Assembly (NCBI RefSeq): GCF_003368535.1
Contig: NZ_QSLN01000013.1
Coordinates: 1 to 46,289 of the forward strand
DNA length: 46,289 bases
Source of the DNA: Ammonifex thiophilus
Lineage (GTDB): Bacteria; Bacillota; Desulfotomaculia; Desulfotomaculales; Ammonificaceae
Reading direction: 5' to 3'
The notes beneath the pieces were generated by a model that searched no databases, was not told the origin of the DNA, and saw only the letters and a list, made by a program, of their open reading frames with translations. A program made the position numbers and the translations under genes. This document shows, one piece after another, positions 40,934-46,289 of the stretch. The stretch's first letter is position 1. Each line of letters opens with the position of its first letter.

Positions 40934-41155
40934 CTATGGTGAGGCGGGCAGACCCGCCGCCGTCTCCTCTTTCAGCGGGGGAGCGGGGTAGTCCACCACG
41001 AAGCGGTACTGCTTGCCGCAGTGGATGATCACTTCCTTCTGCCCCCGCTTGAGGATGCGGATCTCGATCCGCATCTCGCCGAACCCGTCGTGGCGGAAGA
41101 GCTCCTCGTAAAGCTTCTTTATCTTGGCCAGGACCATCTCGTTGGTGTGCGCCAT
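40934..41155 (-). CDS. Small conserved-looking protein at the head of the pilus operon
   Basis: A 73-residue protein (MAHTNEMVLAKIKKLYEELF, then a beta-hairpin MRIEIRILKRGQKEVIIHCGKQYRFVV) with no signal or membrane span. The ATG at 41155 follows GGGGGAAAAG. Codon use fits the neighbours. I do not recognise it; a cytoplasmic regulatory or chaperone role for the pilus genes is possible from its position between the promoter and the pilin gene. Confidence 0.6.
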   Translation of the reverse strand: MAHTNEMVLAKIKKLYEELFRHDGFGEMRIEIRILKRGQKEVIIHCGKQYRFVVDYPAPPLKEETAAGLPASP

Positions 41156-41192
41156 TCTTTTCCCCCGCTCACTTAGCCCAAGCTCGTGAATA

Positions 41193-41222
41193 AGTTTAGC
41201 TCAAACTAACTTATCTCGTCAA
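41193..41222 (-). promoter_or_regulatory. Candidate promoter of the pilus operon
   Basis: Minus strand TTGACG (41222-41217), 18 bases, TAAACT (41198-41193), overlapping an imperfect inverted repeat AAGTTAGTTTGAGCTAAACTT that could be an operator. The remaining 41223-41437 shows no gene. Confidence 0.5.
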
Positions 41223-41437
41223 CTAGAATATACCTTGGGCTCGGCCAACGCAAGGTCGATTAACGGCGATTAAGGGGCGTTGGGGAGGAAGAAGACGAGT
41301 TGTAGCGGCAAAAACTAAAAATTGCGAGATTTTAAACCCGTTATCTCCTGAAAGCTTCCACTAATACCATACTCCGCAAAAACTTCCTTTATTTCGCCAA
41401 AAGACGACAGAAATCGATGTTGTCTTCGCCCCTTTTC

Positions 41438-42136
41438 TACAAGGGCACCACTACCGGGACCCCCGGAGCTCCTCCACCAGCACCGGCACCCCGTAGACGG
41501 CGGCGATGTTCTCCGGAGTCACGATTTCCCTTCCGCCGCAGGCGTAAACGGTGTGGTCCTTGAGGAAGAGGAACTTGTCGGCGAAGCGCAGCGCCAGGTT
41601 GAGGTCGTGCAGTACCACGACGGCCGCCATCCTCTTTTCCTGCACCGCCCGCCTGACCAGGCCCAGCACCTCCAGCTGGTTCTTCAGGTCCAGGTTGCTG
41701 GTGGGCTCGTCCAGCAGGAGCACCTGCGGCTCCTGGGCGAAGGCGCGGGCTATGACCACCTTCTGCAGCTCCCCGCCGCTGAGCTCATCCAGGTAGCGGA
41801 GGGCGTAGTCCTCCAACCCCAGGAGCCTGAGCGCCCGGTGGACCGTTTCCAGGTCCTGCCGGGTAAGCCCCCACTTCACGTGGGGGCGACGGCCCAGGAG
41901 CACGGCGTCGAAGACGGTGAAGCGGGTGGCCTGGTGCCGCTGGGCCACGTAGCCCAGGCGCCGGGCCACCTCAAGCAAGGGAAGGCGGGAGATATCCCGG
42001 TCGTCGAGCAGGATGGTCCCGCGCCGTTGTTGCCCAGCACGGCCAGAACCTCCCCCCGCTCGACGCGGAATTTTATATCCCTCAAGATAGGGCGGCTGCC
42101 GTAGCTGAACTCCACCCCGTCCACCACCAGAATCAT
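41438..42136 (-). pseudogene. Iron/cobalamin-type ABC ATPase, P-loop deleted
   Basis: From ATG 42136 the frame reads ILVVDGVEFSYGSRPILRDIKF and VLAVLGNNGAG, then jumps, out of frame, to GTILLDDRDISRL at about 42018-42027. About 50 bases with the Lys-Thr-Thr of Walker A are missing, probably through a short GCGCGGG repeat. The rest is intact: signature LSGGELQKVVIARAF, Walker B VLLLDEPTSNLD, VLHDLNLALRF. A second shift in the C run near 41457-41461 separates the last residues, PVVVPL. It belongs to the FecE/BtuD type. Its permease and binding protein are not in the window, and an IS607-type element now abuts its start. Confidence 0.8.
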
Positions 42137-42161
42137 CGCCTGCCATACCGTTCCTCCCACA

Positions 42162-43760
42162 CTAGGTTATACTGGGTAAGGCTGCGGAATCCAGGAGTCT
42201 GGTCAGTGTATTAAAGTTGGCTACAAAGACGCTCTTAATGTATCCCAGCGTGGTGAAGGTCATTGCTTCCTCGCGGGAAGCTCCTCGCGACGGGAACGGC
42301 TGCGCCGCGGCCCGACCAACCATATAGGTCAGGGGCCTTTTGAGCTTAAAGCCCGTCCTGCCGACGTTAAGGCTCCCCACGTAATCCCGGTCAGCGCTGT
42401 ACCCGCAGAAAGGACAGACAAACCAGGGACCGGAGTCTTTCTCCTCAGGCTCACCCGGCGACTTGACGTGCTTGCCTCTTCCCAGACACCTGGGGCAAGC
42501 AGTGCTCGTACCACCTGGAGGAACCGGTATGACCCTGATCCCTAGAAGTCTCGCTTTATACCTCAGGAGTCTGAAGAGAAGCCCCCTCACCGTGGTGGTC
42601 ACCCACCAGTTGAGGTCTTTCGGCCTTCCCTTCTTCCCGCGCAGGGTGAGGAGCCACTCAACAAAGATGTACCGGCAGTCGAAAGCCTTAGCTAAAAGCA
42701 CCAAAAGGCTTGATACCTGGTGGGCGAGCTGGTGCTGTATCCGGTGGTACTTCTGCCAGGCAGAAGCAAACAAACGGTTGTACCTCTTCCACTCCGGGCT
42801 TTTTCTTTCGTGCTGGTCGCGTGTCTTTTGCAGCCGGCGGATCTCCTGCCGGATGCGGAAGAGCTTGGCCCTCAGTGCCTGCCAGAAGACGAAGAAGGGA
42901 GGGGTGAGCTGCCCCTCTCTGGAAACTACGGTGCCAGTGATGAGCTTCCTCTGCCCCCAGTCAAGCCCCAGCGCCCGGTCTCTCTCGCCCGAAGGTGCTT
43001 TTTCCGGCACCTCCACCTTGACATCAAGAAGAGCGACGAGCTTACCTGAAGGCTTAGCTTTCAACCTCAGGTCGGGGGCATGAAGCTTTCCTCCCTGGGC
43101 CAGCTTCTCTTTAAGCTCCTCCGGCAGTCCGACCTCGAAGGAGAACCACTGCCAGTCTTCTTCCTTCTTGGGCTCGGGAGAGATTGGAAGCTTCGCCCGG
43201 CCTCGCAGGACTTCCCCGTCGCACTCGTACTTCATCACCTGTCCCCTCTCAGGACCATCGTCCGCAGAAGTCGTGAAGGTGAACTTTTTGGGTTCAGGCC
43301 TTTTCTGGAGCTCGAAAAAGTCCTGCGGAAGCCTTTCGTGCTCGGCGTAGAAGCTGGCCATGGCCTCGGCCACGTTGAAGAGATACCCGAACTTTTCCTG
43401 CTCCCCGTCCTCTTTAAGCAGTTCATAGAGCTCCCTTGCGGCGTCCTTAGCTTGGCCTGAGAAGTAAGGCAGGAAGAGTTCAAAGATGCGCTTCCTCTCG
43501 GCCATGGAGCGTAGGAGGCGACCTGCCGACTCTAAGATAGAGCGCCAGACACGGCTGGGAATGTAGACGTCCTGCGGACGGGGAAGCTCTGCGTCTAAAA
43601 GCTTCCACGCCTTGCCTGGGGAAGAAGCCACGGCTTCCAGGCCCCCAGGCGACCAGTACGTCCCCAGCACCTGCTCCTGGACTTTGAGCCCCAGGGCGGT
43701 GAGGTTCTTAAGTGGCCCTACCAGCCCGTCGGGGAGCCTCAGGCTGGTCGTCAGTATCAA
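42162..43760 (-). CDS. tnpB: TnpB RNA-guided nuclease, family A copy 2
   Basis: A 532-residue protein from TTG 43760. RuvC Asp in LGLDWGQRKLITG, Glu in FVEWLLTLRGK, Asp in YSADRDYVGSLN; zinc ribbon CPRC and CPFC pairs. Nearly the same sequence as 11577-13169, with scattered substitutions spread over the whole length and small indels (for example AQGGK for AGK). The open frame kept despite the dead tnpA suggests it is or was recently functional. Confidence 0.88.
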   Translation of the reverse strand: MILTTSLRLPDGLVGPLKNLTALGLKVQEQVLGTYWSPGGLEAVASSPGKAWKLLDAELPRPQDVYIPSRVWRSILESAGRLLRSMAERKRIFELFLPYFSGQAKDAARELYELLKEDGEQEKFGYLFNVAEAMASFYAEHERLPQDFFELQKRPEPKKFTFTTSADDGPERGQVMKYECDGEVLRGRAKLPISPEPKKEEDWQWFSFEVGLPEELKEKLAQGGKLHAPDLRLKAKPSGKLVALLDVKVEVPEKAPSGERDRALGLDWGQRKLITGTVVSREGQLTPPFFVFWQALRAKLFRIRQEIRRLQKTRDQHERKSPEWKRYNRLFASAWQKYHRIQHQLAHQVSSLLVLLAKAFDCRYIFVEWLLTLRGKKGRPKDLNWWVTTTVRGLLFRLLRYKARLLGIRVIPVPPGGTSTACPRCLGRGKHVKSPGEPEEKDSGPWFVCPFCGYSADRDYVGSLNVGRTGFKLKRPLTYMVGRAAAQPFPSRGASREEAMTFTTLGYIKSVFVANFNTLTRLLDSAALPSIT

Positions 43761-43764
43761 GGCG

Positions 43765-43863
43765 GGAAAGTGCCTCCTTTACTCTTTTTGAGCTTTTTCA
43801 TCTTCGGCACAAGATATCCTTGTGAACACCGAGCAGGACCGCCACTTCGGCAGTCCGGTACAT
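43765..43863 (-). pseudogene. tnpA remnant of family A copy 2
   Basis: From ATG 43863 the frame gives MYRTAEVAVLLGVHKD, the start of the helix-turn-helix, then runs directly into the sequence for the last residues before tnpB (KMKKLKKSK-like). About 500 bases with the serine recombinase domain are missing compared with copy 1. Confidence 0.8.
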
Positions 43864-43927
43864 CGCTTTTTATGGTACTTCGGAGGGAGCTTTAAAGGGC
43901 CTGGTTTGAAAAACTGTACAAAAGTGT

Positions 43928-45523
43928 TTAACCACACTCTTGCACAGCCGCCCCTGCACCAGGAACAGGAACTAACCTTCTCACCGCCCGCTTCCAATCC
44001 CCCGCCACCAAAACCGTTTTCAGGGGAGAGAAGTCCCTCAACGTGCCTTTTGAACTTTGAGGGAACTTTTCAAGAAGCGGGACGGTGAGGGCTGCGGAGA
44101 GAACTCGCCAGCTTTTTCGCCACCTTAAGAGGTAGCCCCTCACCGGCTCCTTCCTTTGGTCGGCCGGATCTCGGGAAACCGGCTCGCTCTCCCCGCTTTG
44201 GAGCATGCGTAAGTGTCTTTGAAGGGTCTTCAGCTCGCTACGCGTAACTGATAGTCTCTTCTTGATGGCCCTCTTCCGCCACTCATTCTCTTCTCCCTTT
44301 AACTCCCGCTTGAGTTCTTTTATCTTCTCTTCTAACTGGGCCAAGGCATAGAGCAGGTACTCCTCGTCTTGAAGCAGGAGTTCGTAGCTTTCTGGCAGCT
44401 TTTCTTCAAAACCCAGGGCTCTCCTCCCGACTACTAGAGCCCCGGCCACGTCTTTGTCCACCAGGTACTGGGGCGCGTACTTGAGCTTCCCTATCACCGA
44501 AGTGTAGGCAGGGTCTTTCTTGGCCACTTCTACCCCGTGCCTCTTAGCCAGGACTTCTATCTTCTCCAGGAGGCTCTTGTAGATCCACCGCTGGAGCTTC
44601 TTCCGGAGCTTGGGAAGGCCGTCTCCTCTTCTCCCCTTCGGCAGCTTTTCCAGGTCTTCCACGGCGATGGCCCTGCCCTTTTCCAGGGCTAAGTTAACCA
44701 CCCGGTAGGCCACCTGCCAGCAGAGGTATTCCCTCCTGTCATGAGAGGCGGAAAGAAGTTCGTGGAGGCTTATCCTCTCGTAGCCCAGGAGGTTCCCATC
44801 AGGGGAGACTTCCGCCAGGGCCAGATGAAAAGGGTAGGCGTTGACGTCTATCCCTAAGACCCCGCTTTCCAGGGTGATGGTGGCGGGAGGGAACTTCTCT
44901 CTGACGCTCACGAGGGCGTAGATTTCGCCGTCTCTGAGCTTCAGCTCCACGTCGTAGGGAAACCACTCGCCGGTCTTTTCCGCCTGGTACAGGCTCCAGA
45001 TGAAGCCTATCCACTTGTCCTTTTCTCTTTTGACCGGCCTTACGACCTTAGCCCAGACCCATCTCCTTTCTCCCACGCATATCCGGAGGTAAAGCTCCCC
45101 TTCAAGCCAGACGAAGCGGAGGTTGAGGTTCCCCTGCTTGCTCCTGTCTCCCCGGGAGTAGAGGTTCCCCTGCCTTCTCTCCCTCCACTCTCTCTTCAGC
45201 TCCTCACGCCTTGAACCGTTCAGGTGCTTCTTCTTGAGCTTCTCGAAGAGGTTCCTACCACCGAAGACGACTTTGGAAGGGCTCTGGCCTCTTTCCCGGC
45301 AGGACTTAAGGACGCTTGAGGCCTTCAAGATGGCGTCGTCGGCGTAGCGGGTGTTGATCTGAAAGACCCGAGCCAGGTGCTTCTTGAGTTCTTCTCTCGG
45401 CCAGCCTTCGAGGAGCCTCTGGTAGCCGTATCTCTCGGCGGAAGAAAACCTCCGCATGAGATCGAGGACTTTCTGCCTGTCTTCCTCGTTCTGGAACTCT
45501 AAAAGCGACTCCAGGGTTATCAC
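43928..45523 (-). CDS. tnpB: TnpB-related nuclease without zinc ribbon, family B copy 2
   Basis: A 531-residue protein from GTG 45523 (GTGA overlap with tnpA). RuvC-like residues: Asp226 in LGIDVNAYPFHLAL, Glu289 in AIAVEDLEKL, Asp358 in DKDVAGALVVGRRALG. As in copy 1, the zinc-ribbon cysteines are absent. The C-terminal 40 residues overlap the region expected to encode the guide RNA scaffold. Confidence 0.87.
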   Translation of the reverse strand: MITLESLLEFQNEEDRQKVLDLMRRFSSAERYGYQRLLEGWPREELKKHLARVFQINTRYADDAILKASSVLKSCRERGQSPSKVVFGGRNLFEKLKKKHLNGSRREELKREWRERRQGNLYSRGDRSKQGNLNLRFVWLEGELYLRICVGERRWVWAKVVRPVKREKDKWIGFIWSLYQAEKTGEWFPYDVELKLRDGEIYALVSVREKFPPATITLESGVLGIDVNAYPFHLALAEVSPDGNLLGYERISLHELLSASHDRREYLCWQVAYRVVNLALEKGRAIAVEDLEKLPKGRRGDGLPKLRKKLQRWIYKSLLEKIEVLAKRHGVEVAKKDPAYTSVIGKLKYAPQYLVDKDVAGALVVGRRALGFEEKLPESYELLLQDEEYLLYALAQLEEKIKELKRELKGEENEWRKRAIKKRLSVTRSELKTLQRHLRMLQSGESEPVSRDPADQRKEPVRGYLLRWRKSWRVLSAALTVPLLEKFPQSSKGTLRDFSPLKTVLVAGDWKRAVRRLVPVPGAGAAVQECG

Positions 45524-46107
45524 TTCTTCTTCCCGCCCCTCTTGCCGTAGATCCTGGCGGCAAAGGAGGTCACGGTGGCGACGAGGTCTTCCGCCAGCTC
45601 TTTTACCTGCTCCTCGCTCTCCTCACCATTCAGCACCACCAGTTCCACGCCAAAAGCGTCGAAGAAGCTTCTCAGGTACTCAAAGCCGAAGCGGGCCAGC
45701 CGATCGGGATGCTCAATCACCACCCTCTCCACTTCGCCCCTCTTCACCATGTTGAGGAGTTTTTGTAGCCCCCTCCTGTTCTCGTTCACCCCGCTGGCGA
45801 TCTCCTGGATTATTTCGTAGTCCCAGCCTCTTTCCCGCGCAAACTCCTTAAGCCTCTCGACCTGGTTCTTGAGATAGGCTTCCTGCTTCCTGGTGGAGAC
45901 CCTGGCGTAGAGGACCGTCTTCAGCCGGACGCCCTCTTCCCCCAGGAGCCCGAGGAGCCTCTCGATGTCTTCCACCTTGTACCTCCGCACGCCGCCAGGG
46001 GTTCTGGCAGGAGTTATCAGCCCTTGCCTCTCGTAGTTCAGGAGGGAGCCCCGGCTGAGCCCGTAGATCTCCTTGCACTCTTTGATGGTCAATAACTTCC
46101 GCTTCAT
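45520..46107 (-). CDS. tnpA: IS607-type serine recombinase TnpA
   Basis: A 195-residue protein: MerR-like helix-turn-helix at residues 6-50 (TIKECKEIYGLSRGSLLNYERQG, GGVRRYKVEDIERLL), then the resolvase domain with catalytic Ser71 in VLYARVSTRKQ, a GVNENRRGL stretch and HPDRLARFGFEYL. The end AARIYGKRGGKKK is basic. This is the only intact tnpA among the four elements and might act on the other family B copy too. Confidence 0.92.
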   Translation of the reverse strand: MKRKLLTIKECKEIYGLSRGSLLNYERQGLITPARTPGGVRRYKVEDIERLLGLLGEEGVRLKTVLYARVSTRKQEAYLKNQVERLKEFARERGWDYEIIQEIASGVNENRRGLQKLLNMVKRGEVERVVIEHPDRLARFGFEYLRSFFDAFGVELVVLNGEESEEQVKELAEDLVATVTSFAARIYGKRGGKKK

Positions 46108-46158
46108 GGCTCAGGCACTAATATACATGCTTTACGAAAACCTGTCAACTGTTGTGAA

Positions 46159-46289
46159 CCTCCTGATCGTGTCAACCTACTGTAGGAGTCTCGAGCCCCA
46201 CCATCCCCGGACCAGGACGAACTACCAGAGAAGATCGATGTTCCGGCTCAAAGCTTTGAGGGCTCTGGTTAATGATGTTACCGGACCTC
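46159..46289. other. End of window, possible gene tail on minus strand
   Basis: A minus-strand frame from the edge reads GPVTSLTRALKALSRNIDLLW and stops at about 46223. It looks like the C-terminus of a protein but is too short to identify. TTGACA at 46171-46176 (minus) could be a -35 box reading toward the elements. Confidence 0.25.

Larger units (their letters stand above)
42150..43883 (-). mobile_element. IS607-type element, family A, copy 2 (left end unclear)
   Basis: Right end ACTAGTGTGGGAGGAAC-GG at 42148-42166 region matches copy 1 and abuts a GG (42148-42149) 12 bases from the ABC ATPase start. It carries an intact tnpB and a tnpA reduced to its two ends. Similarity to copy 1 stops at 43883 (CCGAAGTACC); the family B element begins 19 bases further, so the true left end is lost or displaced. 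Confidence 0.75.
43902..46158 (-). mobile_element. IS607-type element, family B, copy 2 (complete)
   Basis: About 2.26 kb between GG cores (CC at 43900-43901 and 46159-46160). It contains an intact tnpA and tnpB in the usual overlapping order. The ends match copy 1: GTACAGTTTTTCAAACC on one side and TTCACAACAGTTGA (copy 1 TTTACAACAGTTGA) on the other. It lies directly upstream of the family A tnpA remnant. Confidence 0.85.

Noticed and set aside
1-46289. CRISPR array
   Set aside because: No regularly spaced short direct repeats were seen; the short palindromes are three single sites kilobases apart.

Overview
The window looks like chromosome from a GC-rich, low-GC-phylum relative (Firmicutes, Clostridia type), probably a thermophilic anaerobe of the Moorella/Ammonifex kind. 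The reasons are strong GGAGG-type ribosome binding sites, frequent GTG and TTG starts, sigma-A-like promoters, charged thermophile-like proteins, a YeiH-type exporter and type IV pilus genes of clostridial type. The genus is inference; only the gene content is seen.

Layout. 1-638: 5' part of an ISL3-type transposase (minus). 828-7964: a modular stretch in which the order cargo operon, 22-bp palindrome plus promoter, GAF-LuxR regulator, VapBC toxin-antitoxin occurs twice in tandem, each copy partly eroded, followed by a third cargo gene with only the palindrome-promoter. Cargo 1 is an ABC-2 exporter, cargo 2 a secreted papain-like (C39-like) peptidase with a membrane-anchored partner, cargo 3 a signal-anchored protein. 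The three promoters share the same palindrome at the same distance from TTTACA-N17-TAYRCT. 8020-10369: ThiI-like/NFACT-R protein, DUF523 protein and a frameshifted metallophosphoesterase. 10658-16121: an ABC-2 transporter with three permeases, the first split by an IS607-type element (10910-13183). 16193-23080: CobN/ChlH-like chelatase, then a convergent set with a methyltransferase and a cluster A-1 (Zn/Mn type) metal ABC transporter whose ATPase has a P-loop frameshift. 23321-23406: tRNA-Leu(UAA). 23617-25274: YeiH-type exporter with a 51-residue membrane protein. 25525-28776: an APC permease split by a second, different IS607-type element. 28912-29907: zinc alcohol dehydrogenase. 29904-41155: type IV pilus operon (prepilin, O-antigen-ligase-like protein, tandem-module prepilin, PilM-PilN fusion, PilO, PilT, PilB, unknown, PilC). 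41438-42136: ruined iron/cobalamin-type ABC ATPase, followed by two abutting IS607-type elements to the end.

The four IS607-type elements form two families (A: 10910-13183 and 42150-43883; B: 26734-28549 and 43902-46158). In the two gene disruptions the junctions are at a GG dinucleotide, and removing the element with one GG restores the reading frame exactly. The large tnpB gene is open in all four, while tnpA is split or internally deleted in three, so only the last copy looks able to mobilise itself. Several genes are broken by single-base changes in G or C runs; these may be true pseudogenes or assembly errors.
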